Source of the DNA: Mobiluncus sp034180645
GTDB taxonomy: Bacteria > Actinomycetota > Actinomycetes > Actinomycetales > Actinomycetaceae
Assembly (NCBI RefSeq): GCF_034180645.1
Contig: NZ_JAXFNY010000007.1
Coordinates: forward strand, 1 to 64,000
Direction of reading: 5' to 3'
Length of the DNA: 64,000 nucleotides
The number at the start of each line of letters is the position of its first letter. Within the stretch, counting starts at the first letter, position 1. The translations under genes and the position numbers were made by a program. The notes under the pieces were generated by a model. It saw only the letters and a list, made by a program, of their open reading frames with translations. It did not search any database and was not told where the DNA came from. Shown here in pieces: positions 1-8,879 of this stretch.

Positions 1-1754
1 TTTCCGAAAACAGTGAAAGGCAATCTTTCGGCATAGTTCATGTTCTTGACGTAATAGGCCAGATTCGTCAGTTCGATACGCGAGAACTCATCGGAGAAAC
101 AGTGCGCGGAAAAGTAGCCGGCAGACTGCGCCACGTAGGCATAAGCCCGTTCTATCGCGTGCAAGATGGTGCCGTCAGTGTTGTTGGGTTCGGGCGGGAA
201 ATCCTCCCACTGCCAGTCTCGATCATATAGCGGCGCCAACGCGGCGGGACGGAACCAGAACATGGTGCCCAACGGGGCGATGGGCTCAACGTCCTTTGAC
301 AGGGGGACCTGGCATCCCAAATCGTTGAGAAGTTCCACAGTGTTGTTATAGTTCAAGCCCCAACTCGTGTAGATATAGGGCGCAAAATAGTCCGCATGGT
401 TCGGAGGCGGCGGGAACATCATCCCCAAGCGTGGCTCTTGACGGAACTTATCAATCAGATTGGCCACATATTCCCTGGTGGCAAACATGTTCTCAAAGCA
501 CTTCAACGCAAAACCGTCACCAATCGAGCCCTGGCTCAGCTGAGTGACTTTCTTATCGTGAGCAAAGCACACCAAATCGTAATCATTGATGATGTCTTTG
601 ACCCCCACCAGCAGCGCGGACACGTCGCGGCCGCGATTCTCGATGAGGCGAATAATCACGTTGTAGGGAAGGTCCTGGGTTGCTTCCCGAACTATCTGAG
701 CCTTTTCCTCGCTGCCGACCGTGATGATGATGTCAGTGCCGGCGGGCATAGTGGACACATAGGCCAAGAGTTTGGGCAGTATATCCACGTAATAAACGTG
801 CAAAACCATGGCGATTTTCAAATCGGGGGCGTTTTCCACACTGGGCGGGTTCACAGCGCGAGTGGGGAACACGTAGGTGAGCTTCAGATTGTTCACCAAG
901 TTCATGAGGTTCATGGTCCTTAGCGCATTGTTCCAAATCAGGTTCACATCGTAGTCGGTGTGATCGCGCAGATATTCATAGAGGTCACGAGTGTCCTGAC
1001 CGGCTGATTGCATCAAGACGTCACGGTAATCGTGAAAGAACGAACGGCGCTTAAAAATCGGACAGCGTTTTTCCTGAATGAGTTTTACCGGAGCAAACAT
1101 GATGGGGGCAAAGTTATAGCCCTGCAAATCCTCAGTATTGACGTACACATCGGATTTGAAACCGAGTTGTTCAAAACGTTTCGTAAAGGGAATCTCGTGT
1201 TTCCCGACCGAATCGTCATAATCCTTGATAGTTGGCAAATCGCGCCAATAGTCCTGGAACACCTGGGCGGTAATCAGGGAACGACGATAGGCGTGGAAAT
1301 GCGACTGGAGATGACGGGGGATGTAGCCTTCCGGGGTCGTGCCGAAAGGATCCATGGGGTATTCATGAAACCAGGTGATGCCCCAGAAATCTATATCTCG
1401 CTGATTCATCTCGGTAAACATTTCCGAGAAAGGATAGACCGGACCCATAATCGTGGCATTGAACATGATGACTTCATCGAACTGCGCCAAATGGTCCCAC
1501 CCGGTTGTTTCCAGGGCGGTCTTATAGGCCCAAGCGTCGAGCCCTTCGTTCTCACGTACAATCAGCCGATCCGACCAGGACTCGAATTTCTCCCGACCCG
1601 CCTGATTCAGCGCTCCGTTAACCACAATGCACAGTTCGTCAAGGTTTTTCCGCATGTCCAGGACCATCGTGTCAACGTAGTCGTCGACCACCCCGTCCCG
1701 ATCATAGAAAAAGAAAATCCCGAACCGCTTGGGGTTTTCCGGCATGACAGTCAT
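1..1754 (-). CDS. RgpF-like rhamnan synthesis protein (C-terminus beyond window)
   Basis: The reading frame starts at an ATG at 1754 and runs open for about 584 codons to the left edge, so the 3' end is missing. A GGAAGG ribosome site lies just upstream. The N-terminus reads KRFGIFFFYDRDGVVDDYV. Later blocks include LKIAMVLHVYYVDIL, ENRGRDVSALL and CFAHDKKV, the repeated pattern I know from rhamnan synthesis protein F. That family is thought to act in assembly of rhamnose-containing wall polysaccharides. No signal peptide or membrane segment is visible in the part seen. It lies downstream of the epimerase at 1841-2698, on the same strand. The family call is good; donor and acceptor are unknown. 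Confidence 0.8.
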   Translation of the reverse strand, partial: MTVMPENPKRFGIFFFYDRDGVVDDYVDTMVLDMRKNLDELCIVVNGALNQAGREKFESWSDRLIVRENEGLDAWAYKTALETTGWDHLAQFDEVIMFNATIMGPVYPFSEMFTEMNQRDIDFWGITWFHEYPMDPFGTTPEGYIPRHLQSHFHAYRRSLITAQVFQDYWRDLPTIKDYDDSVGKHEIPFTKRFEQLGFKSDVYVNTEDLQGYNFAPIMFAPVKLIQEKRCPIFKRRSFFHDYRDVLMQSAGQDTRDLYEYLRDHTDYDVNLIWNNALRTMNLMNLVNNLKLTYVFPTRAVNPPSVENAPDLKIAMVLHVYYVDILPKLLAYVSTMPAGTDIIITVGSEEKAQIVREATQDLPYNVIIRLIENRGRDVSALLVGVKDIINDYDLVCFAHDKKVTQLSQGSIGDGFALKCFENMFATREYVANLIDKFRQEPRLGMMFPPPPNHADYFAPYIYTSWGLNYNNTVELLNDLGCQVPLSKDVEPIAPLGTMFWFRPAALAPLYDRDWQWEDFPPEPNNTDGTILHAIERAYAYVAQSAGYFSAHCFSDEFSRIELTNLAYYVKNMNYAERLPFTVFG

Positions 1755-1840
1755 GTTTCACCTTCCATAATTTGCCTGTTGCTGAGGCGAGCCCAATCCC
1801 CAGGTCACCCGGTTGCTTTCACGAAGTGCTGGCTGATTCA

Positions 1841-2698
1841 CTAGGAAACGATGGGGGCTTCGCCCGCGGCCGCAAGGATTTCGGTAATCTTGTCAGGATT
1901 TCCCCACTCGCCCGGAGAATCATAAGGACGGTCGGGGTAAGCGCCATAGTCGAGGGTGATGTCGAGATTGTTTTCCTTAATGTAGGACTCCACACGTTCA
2001 GCGAGGGACTGCGGTTTGCCAGTGCAAACGTTGATGATGCCGTCCACAGCGTCCTGAGTGGCGGCAACGGCAATCTGACGTGCCAGTTCGTCTACGGTGA
2101 TGAAGTCGTAAAGGTTCTTGCCCATAGTAAAGGGAAAGCGCTTTTGCCCGGCCTGGCCGGCTTTCAACAGTTTGGAAAAAATCGAGTCACCGCGTAAATC
2201 GTCACCGGTGATGTAGTAGGCACGGAGCCACTGCACCTGAACATCATGCTGTTTAGCCGTCAGGAAAGTGAACTGGCGCAACGCATTTTTCGCAATGCCG
2301 TAAAGCGACTCGGGGTTGCAATTAGCGGTTTCATCGATAGCGCCCTCCCAATAACCCACTTCGTGCATGGTCCCCATGGTGGCAAAGTGCTTTAAGCCGC
2401 CTTTAAAGAGGTTCTCGGTGAAATGCATATGCGCCGCGAGGTCATCGATATGGCTGGCGGAATTGTGTTTGAACCCATCGCGCCAAGCCATGTGCAAGAC
2501 AATCTCGGGACGGCCAATCTCATCATAGATAGTCGGCGACCCTGAAAAAATATCCGCCTGCACCACGGTGGCCCGCGGGTCAATCCCGGAGGTGACGCGG
2601 TCTATTACGGAAACCTCATGACCGCGCTCTAACAACTTCACGACAACGTGCCGACCAATGTAACCGCCAGCACCAGTAACCAGAATCTTCTTTCCCAC
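1841..2698 (-). CDS. NAD-dependent epimerase/dehydratase (extended SDR)
   Basis: This 285-residue protein begins KKILVTGAGGYIGRH, a GxxGxxG Rossmann motif for NAD(P). The catalytic pair is visible as Y-GIA-K in ESLYGIAKNALRQF. It belongs to the extended short-chain dehydrogenases that act on nucleotide sugars, for example 4-epimerases and 4,6-dehydratases. The exact substrate cannot be read from the sequence. The start is a GTG, and a TAGCAT hexamer ends 6 nt before it, so the transcript is probably leaderless. The gene diverges from the glycosyltransferase at 2787 and precedes the RgpF-like gene, which suggests a role in supplying an activated sugar for the surface glycan. Confidence 0.8.
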   Translation of the reverse strand: MGKKILVTGAGGYIGRHVVVKLLERGHEVSVIDRVTSGIDPRATVVQADIFSGSPTIYDEIGRPEIVLHMAWRDGFKHNSASHIDDLAAHMHFTENLFKGGLKHFATMGTMHEVGYWEGAIDETANCNPESLYGIAKNALRQFTFLTAKQHDVQVQWLRAYYITGDDLRGDSIFSKLLKAGQAGQKRFPFTMGKNLYDFITVDELARQIAVAATQDAVDGIINVCTGKPQSLAERVESYIKENNLDITLDYGAYPDRPYDSPGEWGNPDKITEILAAAGEAPIVS

Positions 2699-2704
2699 GC
2701 CCCA

Positions 2705-2710
2705 ATGCTA
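2705..2710 (-). promoter_or_regulatory. -10 box TAGCAT of the epimerase gene
   Basis: TAGCAT on the minus strand lies exactly 6 nt before the GTG start at 2698. This places the transcription start on or next to the start codon, a leaderless arrangement. No convincing -35 box is seen. Confidence 0.5.
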
Positions 2711-2752
2711 CCAGCGCCATACCCGGCTTACCCAAATAGCTCCCAGTTTCGT

Positions 2753-2758
2753 TAGACT
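2753..2758 (+). promoter_or_regulatory. -10 box TAGACT of the divergent glycosyltransferase gene
   Basis: TAGACT lies about 29 nt before the TTG start at 2787. The predicted start of transcription near 2765 leaves a short leader holding the AGGAGG ribosome site at 2777-2782. Confidence 0.45.
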
Positions 2759-2786
2759 AAATGTGTTGGATATTCCAGGAGGAATC

Positions 2787-3839
2787 TTGAGCAAAGTCGC
2801 TGTCGTAACCCGTACCCACAACCGCCCCTTGTTCCTGGCTCGTGTCTTAAAAACCGTCGCGGAACAAACGTTTTCGGATTATGTGCACCTCATCGTGAAC
2901 GATGCGGGCAGTCCGGATGCTGTCAGGGCTGCCGTAGCGCAGCTGCCCGCAGCTGCGCAATCTCGGGTCGAAGTCATTAACAACGAAGTGTCTCGCGGCC
3001 GCGAGGCGGCGGTTAATCCCGGCCTTTCCCGGGCTGGCGAAATGGGCGTGACCTATGTGGCAGTGTTGGACGACGACGATAGTTGGGAACCGGATTTCCT
3101 CACGGACTGTGTTTCTTGGCTGGATAGCAAGCCGAATTACGTTGGGGTCGCTACGCGCACCACCTTGGTTTATGAGGAAATCAACCCGGAGGGTAGCGCA
3201 GTGGTTGAGCTTCGCCGCGGCCCGCTGGCTCCAGATAAACATACCGTTGCTTTGGAGGACATTCTGCAGGTCAATTGGGTGCCCCCGGTTTCTCTGCTGT
3301 TCCGCACTGAAACGTTGCCGAAACTCACGGGTTGGCGCGAAGATTTGCCGGTTTTGTCCGACTGGGATTTTTTCCTGCGCATGCTTTTGTTGGGACCGGT
3401 GGGATTCATCGACTCACCCTTGGCGAACTGGCATCACCGGGCTAACGCTGTAGGCGATGATGGCAATTCGGTTGTGGTGGCCGCACAGGATCACAATGAT
3501 TTTCACGCCATTATCCGGGACCAGGCTCTGCGCGAAGCGTTGACCTGCACCGTGTCCCCGAGTACGCAACCCGATTTGAAAACTTTGGCCCAGCCGCTTT
3601 TGCTGGCACATTACGCCAAAGCTCTGCGAGAAGAAAACGAAAGTTTAACCCAGCAGCTTACGGAGCTACAGCTCCAACAGCGGGAGCGCAACGAAGAAAT
3701 CGTGCGCTATTTTGATGAAAAAACGCAACGCCTGAGCGTTCAGCTCGGAGAGGTCGGCGAATCCGTTTTGCTGCTGCACGAACGGATGAACTCGATGGGT
3801 TTCAAGGCGCGGTTGCACCGTCTATTTCATCGCGGCTGA
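2787..3839 (+). CDS. Glycosyltransferase family 2 with C-terminal coiled coil
   Basis: The N-terminal half is a GT-A glycosyltransferase: VAVVTRTHNRPLFL opens the nucleotide-binding fold and VLDDDDSWEPDF carries the acidic metal-binding cluster. SDWDFFLRML follows where acceptor-site residues usually lie. After about residue 270 a charged, Glu/Gln-rich stretch (EENESLTQQLTELQLQ) predicts a coiled coil. There is no membrane segment. I place the start at a TTG at 2787 because AGGAGG lies 4 nt before it; a GTG at 2763 is in frame but sits between the -10 box and the ribosome site. The gene is transcribed away from the epimerase and overlaps the 3' end of the DUF6541 gene by 18 nt. Confidence 0.85.
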   Translation: MSKVAVVTRTHNRPLFLARVLKTVAEQTFSDYVHLIVNDAGSPDAVRAAVAQLPAAAQSRVEVINNEVSRGREAAVNPGLSRAGEMGVTYVAVLDDDDSWEPDFLTDCVSWLDSKPNYVGVATRTTLVYEEINPEGSAVVELRRGPLAPDKHTVALEDILQVNWVPPVSLLFRTETLPKLTGWREDLPVLSDWDFFLRMLLLGPVGFIDSPLANWHHRANAVGDDGNSVVVAAQDHNDFHAIIRDQALREALTCTVSPSTQPDLKTLAQPLLLAHYAKALREENESLTQQLTELQLQQRERNEEIVRYFDEKTQRLSVQLGEVGESVLLLHERMNSMGFKARLHRLFHRG

Positions 3840-5849
3840 GTCTGCTCCGCAGGCCTCGATTTTATACACCGTGGCTTCGCCCAGCTGCGCGACCGGAGTG
3901 AAGCCTCTGGCCACGTCCACGTTGTGCAGGCCCGGGTAGGTAAAGTCACCTGCGGACACTCCCGTGGCATCAGCGTAATAGTGGGTGATTTGTTCCTGCC
4001 GAATAATGGCGCAGACCTTGGGGTTCGTGCCGATTTCGCGGAAGTGGTCGGCCAGGTACTTGCGGTTTGCGTCAAAGGCCGACCCGGACAGCTGCAGGTA
4101 ATAGGTCGGTATGCCCGTGACGGCGTACAGGAGGCCTTCTCCGGCGGAGGGATCGCCGATGACCAGGGAGTCTTGCGGCAGCTGGAGGTTAGACATGGCA
4201 GAGAATTCTTCGCTCGACACCCACGGGGCGTGGAATTGGGAACCGGGCACGAAGGCGATGGTGGCCAGCAGTACCCGGTCAGGATAGAACCGTGGAGCTA
4301 TCGGAGCGGCCGCCAGCCCAGTGAGCAGGACCATGGTGAGGGAGGCGACCCCGACACGCGCCACGAGAACTCGTGACGGCACCGCGCGGGACAGAACGAC
4401 CGCGAGTTCTCCTACCGCGCCCGCCGCGAATACGGGCAGGAACACGGCAATCCCGGATCCGATACGGTCATAAGCCCCGTACCACAGGCCGGTGAGGATG
4501 CTGAGCGGCCCCAGCGACACTTTTGTGGCCGCCACCAGGACCAATATCCCGGCAACAATCGTCACCAGCCGCAGGTCGCGGCATTTTGCGGTGTACCAAA
4601 CCAGGCCTAGCAAGCTGAGCAGGCCCAAGGGAAGTGGCAGCCACCAGGGGTCTTGATAGATTTGGCTCAGGCCGAGCATGGCCGCGAGCGCCCGCAAGGT
4701 CTCCAGATTGTCCCCGGCTTGGGTGGCCCGCGCCCCGATTCCCAGCCGAGCCAGGCCGAGGGGCACCACCAGTCCCCCAGCCAGGGCTGCTAAGACAACC
4801 CCCAACCACCACCACGGCTTGAGTTGGCGTTTCACGACCGCGTTCAACAGGCAGGCGAACACGGCCAGACAGAGGAAACCGAAAATGGAGGGGTGGGCAT
4901 GAACGGCGGCGAAAATCACCAAAGCACCCAACAAGGTCTTGGGAAAAAATCGCTCCCATAGCCGTGAGAGGGTGACGTCTGGGGCCTCGCCCGCATGCCA
5001 ACTCGCCAAAGTATCCACCGATCTCAGGACGACCCACAGAGCCGGGGGCCACCACATGACCGCCAAAATGTAAGGGTAGAGGGATTGCAAAACCCCTAGG
5101 TAGTAAGGAAAAACCAGGGGCCAGGGGCTCAGCAGGACCGCCAGGGGGACGCTGGGGTGGCGCTGGCCAAAGGCGTATTGGGCCAGCAGGGCGACTCCGA
5201 GCGGCCACGCGGTGAGAGTGAGGGCCATCAGCAGGGCGTTGGATAGGAGCGTGGGGGTGGCGTAGGGGACAAAGAGGCTCAGCAGCGTCGCCCACTGAGC
5301 CGGGTAGTACACGCCCTGACGGCCGGGATACAGCGAGTCCAAGGCCCCTTTCCAGGCGGCGCCGCCGTCCTCAGCCACAACCCGCACCGAGGAATAATGG
5401 AACATCGCATCGAAAGATTGCGAGGGAGACGCCAGTATCGGCAAGGTTTGCACGAACGGTAGCAGTTGAATAATGCCGGCCGTCACCAGAGCCAGGACCA
5501 GCGAAATCACGAACCAGATCCGCGACACAGAGGCATCGGAGGACACCGGGCGCGCCGGAATCTGCGCAATCATGGCGTGTCCTCCCCGTGGCTGGTGTCT
5601 CAGGGAATACACCCGTTTAGAGCAGATTGCGGCCACCAGGAACACCAGGAAAGGCCCGACTACCTGCAGGTTCCACGGAATATGCAGCCAGGCCAGGACC
5701 TGACCGATTACGGCCAGAATACCGGCGGTAATCGGGGCTCCCAGAGCGAGGGCTGGCAGGAGGCGGAAACGCGCAGCCAAGGCCAGGAGAAAACCGGGAA
5801 GAATCAGGATAACCGCCAGCACGGCTATACACAGCAGGAATGCCGTCAT
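3822..5849 (-). CDS. DUF6541 multi-spanning membrane protein (first copy)
   Basis: This 675-residue protein has about a dozen hydrophobic segments over its first 510 residues, starting at the N-terminus (MTAFLLCIAVLAVILILPG). A hydrophilic C-terminal part follows, presumably outside the membrane. The shape and the C-terminal THYYADATG block match the actinobacterial DUF6541 family, which is found among glycan genes and resembles GT-C glycosyltransferases in layout. Function is not established; use of a polyprenyl-phosphate sugar is inference. The second copy is at 8880-11033. Its start overlaps the end of the glycosyltransferase at 5846 by 4 nt (ATGA), so the two are translationally coupled. 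Confidence 0.75.
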   Translation of the reverse strand: MTAFLLCIAVLAVILILPGFLLALAARFRLLPALALGAPITAGILAVIGQVLAWLHIPWNLQVVGPFLVFLVAAICSKRVYSLRHQPRGGHAMIAQIPARPVSSDASVSRIWFVISLVLALVTAGIIQLLPFVQTLPILASPSQSFDAMFHYSSVRVVAEDGGAAWKGALDSLYPGRQGVYYPAQWATLLSLFVPYATPTLLSNALLMALTLTAWPLGVALLAQYAFGQRHPSVPLAVLLSPWPLVFPYYLGVLQSLYPYILAVMWWPPALWVVLRSVDTLASWHAGEAPDVTLSRLWERFFPKTLLGALVIFAAVHAHPSIFGFLCLAVFACLLNAVVKRQLKPWWWLGVVLAALAGGLVVPLGLARLGIGARATQAGDNLETLRALAAMLGLSQIYQDPWWLPLPLGLLSLLGLVWYTAKCRDLRLVTIVAGILVLVAATKVSLGPLSILTGLWYGAYDRIGSGIAVFLPVFAAGAVGELAVVLSRAVPSRVLVARVGVASLTMVLLTGLAAAPIAPRFYPDRVLLATIAFVPGSQFHAPWVSSEEFSAMSNLQLPQDSLVIGDPSAGEGLLYAVTGIPTYYLQLSGSAFDANRKYLADHFREIGTNPKVCAIIRQEQITHYYADATGVSAGDFTYPGLHNVDVARGFTPVAQLGEATVYKIEACGADSAAMK

Positions 5850-6865
5850 CGCGCCGATCCCGATTCTGGCGCAGGCGACTCGCCTGACGCGGGGGGCGCG
5901 GCTGTCATCGGGGCGGGCATTGAACCCACGCCAGCACGCAGCGCCCGCAGGATTGTTGCGGCGCGCTGGGCCCGGTCACGGGTCAGTCGCGGGGCAAACA
6001 CCAGGTTGAAGGCCACGAATTTCGCCAGCCACACCGCGTAACCCAGCCGCCAAGTCACCGGTATCGGGGCGATGCCACGAATCAGCCAGCACGTGTTGCG
6101 CACCAGGTAGAACACTCGGAACGGCGAGTGAACATGTACGACTTGGGCGCGACCCGGAATCTTCACGACATCGTCGCCAAGTTGATGGTCAATAGTCGCG
6201 CCGGTCACCAGGACGGTGCCGCGGCCGGCCGCGTTGGCTCGGGCGGACCATTCCAAATCTACGTGGTCAATGAACATGTCCGCGTTCATCGGCCCCACGG
6301 CTCGCCAGGTTTCCACCGGAACGTACAGTCCGGAGGCAATGAGGAAAGCCGCGGGCAGTATGCCCCCGTAGGAGAGATTCGCGGATGCCGCCCGCAAGGT
6401 CGTATCCGGATAGCGGCGCGGGCCGAAGCGGGTAAAGCGGTAGGCCAGTATGTCTCGTTTACTCGCATCGGTTTCGCGTTGGTCAAAAGCCAGGCCGCCC
6501 AGCGCCCCGATGTCGCCGACCAAACGCCCGTAAGCCTCTTCGATTTGTGCCACGTAGTCGCTGGCGAACACCGAGTCGTGGTCAAAGAACAGCAATGCGG
6601 TTGCGCCGTGACGGATAGCATGGCGGGCGCCGAGGTTTTGGGCAGCCGCGATGCCGAGGTTGCGCCCGAGTTCCAACACCACTACCCCGCGTTTAGTCCA
6701 AGACTGCCAGTATTCATGCAGTTCCGCAGGGGGTTCCGGGGTGTTGTCGACTATCAACACCCGTTGGACCTGGGATTGCAGCGAGGCAATGACTGCATCG
6801 AGCCGGGTCGTATCGGGAGCATAAGCCACCCCGATTGCCCACACTCTTGAGCCAGTCTGACCCAC
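5846..6865 (-). CDS. Glycosyltransferase family 2, rhamnosyltransferase-like
   Basis: This 339-residue protein has GT-A features: GVAYAPDTTRLDAVIASL, LIVDNTPEPP, LGRNLGIAAAQNLG, then the metal-binding LLFFDHDSVF. The FFDHDS form is typical of rhamnosyltransferases of the RfbF type. A hydrophobic patch near residues 265-285 may contact the membrane. The start is a GTG at 6865, 4 nt after AGGAGG. It stands between the RmlC-type epimerase and the DUF6541 protein in a minus-strand operon, which fits transfer of rhamnose or a related 6-deoxyhexose. Substrate is inferred. Confidence 0.82.
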   Translation of the reverse strand: MGQTGSRVWAIGVAYAPDTTRLDAVIASLQSQVQRVLIVDNTPEPPAELHEYWQSWTKRGVVVLELGRNLGIAAAQNLGARHAIRHGATALLFFDHDSVFASDYVAQIEEAYGRLVGDIGALGGLAFDQRETDASKRDILAYRFTRFGPRRYPDTTLRAASANLSYGGILPAAFLIASGLYVPVETWRAVGPMNADMFIDHVDLEWSARANAAGRGTVLVTGATIDHQLGDDVVKIPGRAQVVHVHSPFRVFYLVRNTCWLIRGIAPIPVTWRLGYAVWLAKFVAFNLVFAPRLTRDRAQRAATILRALRAGVGSMPAPMTAAPPASGESPAPESGSAR

Positions 6866-6889
6866 ATAACCTCCTGAAACGAAAAGGAA

Positions 6890-7507
6890 TTACGCGCCCA
6901 AAGACGCCACGTAATCCAAAGTCGCCTGGTAGTCCGGCAGTAAGCCCTGTTCACGAGCCTCGGCTAGACTCGGCGCGGCCGTGTCCTTTTCCGAAAGAAT
7001 GACTTGCAGCGGCCGGCCCGCCAAGTCACAATCCGGCCACTTCAGCGCCACCTCAGGGTCGACCGGGGAAACCCCGTGTTCGCGCCCCGGATTGTAGCCC
7101 GCGGAGCACAGGTAAACCACGGTGGAGTTGTCCTCCAGCGCTACGAAACAGTGCCCCAAGCCCTCCGAAAGGTAGATGGCCCGGCGATGTTCGCCCTCCA
7201 GCAGCACCGAATCCCACTGACCAAAGGTGGGGGAACCCACGCGAATATCGACCGCGAAATCCAACACGGCACCACGCGGACACATCACGTACTTGGCCTG
7301 GCTAGGCGGCACCTGCGCGAAATGAATCCCGCGCACCACCCCGGCTTTTGAAATGGAGCAGTTCGCCTGCACCAGGTTTAGCGGATGACCCACGACCCCG
7401 GCAAACTCGTCCATCTTGTACATTTCCATGAACGCGCCGCGCTCATCGGGGAACTGTTTGGGGGTAATCTCCCAAGCTCCGGCAATTTTTAGTTCGCGGT
7501 ATTCCAT
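6890..7507 (-). CDS. rfbC: dTDP-4-dehydrorhamnose 3,5-epimerase family protein (RmlC)
   Basis: This 205-residue cupin matches RmlC along its length: KQFPDERGAFMEMY, SKAGVVRGIHFAQVPPSQ with the catalytic His, VLDFAVDIRVGSPTFGQW, LSEGLGHCFVALED and YNPGREHGVSP. RmlC epimerises C3 and C5 of dTDP-4-keto-6-deoxyglucose on the way to dTDP-L-rhamnose. No rmlA, rmlB or rmlD is in this window, so those steps must be encoded elsewhere, or the enzyme serves a related 6-deoxysugar. The ATG at 7507 follows GGGAGGG by 8 nt. It heads a run of minus-strand genes ending with the first DUF6541 gene. Confidence 0.88.
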   Translation of the reverse strand: MEYRELKIAGAWEITPKQFPDERGAFMEMYKMDEFAGVVGHPLNLVQANCSISKAGVVRGIHFAQVPPSQAKYVMCPRGAVLDFAVDIRVGSPTFGQWDSVLLEGEHRRAIYLSEGLGHCFVALEDNSTVVYLCSAGYNPGREHGVSPVDPEVALKWPDCDLAGRPLQVILSEKDTAAPSLAEAREQGLLPDYQATLDYVASLGA

Positions 7508-7592
7508 CGTGTATTCCCTCCCTAGTCGGTGGCTGTTTCAGCCAACAATAGTTTAGTGGGTTTTTCCGCGCCCGCTCAGCAGCTCAGGCCGG

Positions 7593-8762
7593 TTAGCGGG
7601 CAAATCCACTGGCCGCCATGGTTTCGGCGTAGACCTCGTCGTATTCCGCGGCGATGGCGGTCGGCGAGTAGCGGTCCCCGACAGTTTCAGCGACTTCGCG
7701 GGGCTCCATCGTGGCGGTAGCAGCCTGCAGCTCTTGGCAAGCCTCAGCCCAAAACTTCGAGTTCTTTTCCGTCACGATGCGCACGACCGGTTCGGTATCC
7801 GCGCTAATCCACTGCAAATCGCGGGCGCCTTCACCCAAGACCAGGGGCCGACCCGTCAGGAGGGCCTGGAGGGCGGGCACGTAAAAGTTTTCCTCCTTGG
7901 TGGGGCCAATGAACAGATCCGCGGCGTTGAGGGCTTCCATCACTCCGACCTCGTTGGCGGAGACAAAACGCACGTACTCCTCCAGTTTCAGATCCTTAAT
8001 CTTTTCCTGACTCCGAATCTTCGCAACCCCTTCACCGACCCAGGTCAGGGTCGCGTCCACCCCGGCGGCGCGTAAGGTTTTCACCGTGCGAATCGCCACT
8101 TCCGGCTGATGTTTCGCGTTGACCGCACCAACCGAAACCAGGCGCAACTGACCCGCCACGCGCGGGCGTGGGACAAACTCGTTATCAGCGGGAACAGGGC
8201 TTTCTACCCCCTCGAGTGGCGGCAGCGAAGGATACAGCGGGGACGGCACAATGTAGGGCACCGCGGCGGTGTAGGACGAAAATCGCCGGGAGGCAATATC
8301 CTCGAGCATTTTTACCGCCGGGGCAATCAAACCGTCCGGACGCAGCAGGATTTCCTCCACCGGCAGGATTTCCTGAGGCCAGTCCATCGGGCTGGTCAGC
8401 TGCCACGGTTCGGTATGCACCCAGGCACATGCCAGCTGTTCTTCCTCCCGCTCGGGCAACCCAAACGGAATCAAGGAACGCTGATTCATGGTGTGAATAA
8501 TGTCGAAACCTGGAGCTAGGGCGTACACAATCTGAGCGGCACGTTCGAAGTCCTCCGGGGCGCGCATTGCATTGGGAAAGCCCCGCACTTCCACGTTGGC
8601 GTCCACGTAGTGACTTTCCTCACTGCCAGCCGCTTCAGAACGCAAATGCACCACCGTCACCTGGTGATTCATCCCGATAGCCTGGGCATTCATGCGCACA
8701 AACACGCCGGTGTTGGGAGATTCAATCGTGGGATATTCAGTAGTAACAATGGCAACCTTCAT
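7593..8762 (-). CDS. Glycosyltransferase family 4
   Basis: The protein begins MKVAIVTTEYP, followed by SPNTGVFVRMNAQAI, the N-terminal domain of GT-B glycosyltransferases. The C-terminal domain shows TWVGEGVAKIR, RFVSANEVGVMEALNAADL and the donor-site block PTKEENFYVPALQAL. This is a retaining GT4-type enzyme that acts at the inner face of the membrane. I prefer the ATG at 8762 because it gives the usual family N-terminus and a CATAAT hexamer ends 7 nt before it; an ATG at 8771 is also in frame. It lies between the second DUF6541 gene and rfbC. Sugar specificity is unknown. Confidence 0.82.
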   Translation of the reverse strand: MKVAIVTTEYPTIESPNTGVFVRMNAQAIGMNHQVTVVHLRSEAAGSEESHYVDANVEVRGFPNAMRAPEDFERAAQIVYALAPGFDIIHTMNQRSLIPFGLPEREEEQLACAWVHTEPWQLTSPMDWPQEILPVEEILLRPDGLIAPAVKMLEDIASRRFSSYTAAVPYIVPSPLYPSLPPLEGVESPVPADNEFVPRPRVAGQLRLVSVGAVNAKHQPEVAIRTVKTLRAAGVDATLTWVGEGVAKIRSQEKIKDLKLEEYVRFVSANEVGVMEALNAADLFIGPTKEENFYVPALQALLTGRPLVLGEGARDLQWISADTEPVVRIVTEKNSKFWAEACQELQAATATMEPREVAETVGDRYSPTAIAAEYDEVYAETMAASGFAR

Positions 8763-8879
8763 ACTGTCCATTATGTCTCATTACTTCGGCCGGGTTGCCG
8801 GTTCGGGGTTACTCGACGGTATTGGCCTGACAAGAGCGGGTGGGGCGGACCCACGGAGCTAGCGGACGGGGAGAGCCCA

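Noticed and set aside
396..1844. Long plus-strand frames of 175 and 278 codons
   Set aside because: They are mirror frames of the RgpF-like gene on the minus strand, whose protein shows clear family motifs; the plus-strand translations resemble nothing and lack ribosome sites.
4468..5295. 275-codon minus-strand frame inside the first DUF6541 gene
   Set aside because: It is an out-of-frame reading with Pro/Arg/Gly-rich composition typical of shifted GC-rich code; the DUF6541 frame has membrane spans and a conserved tail.
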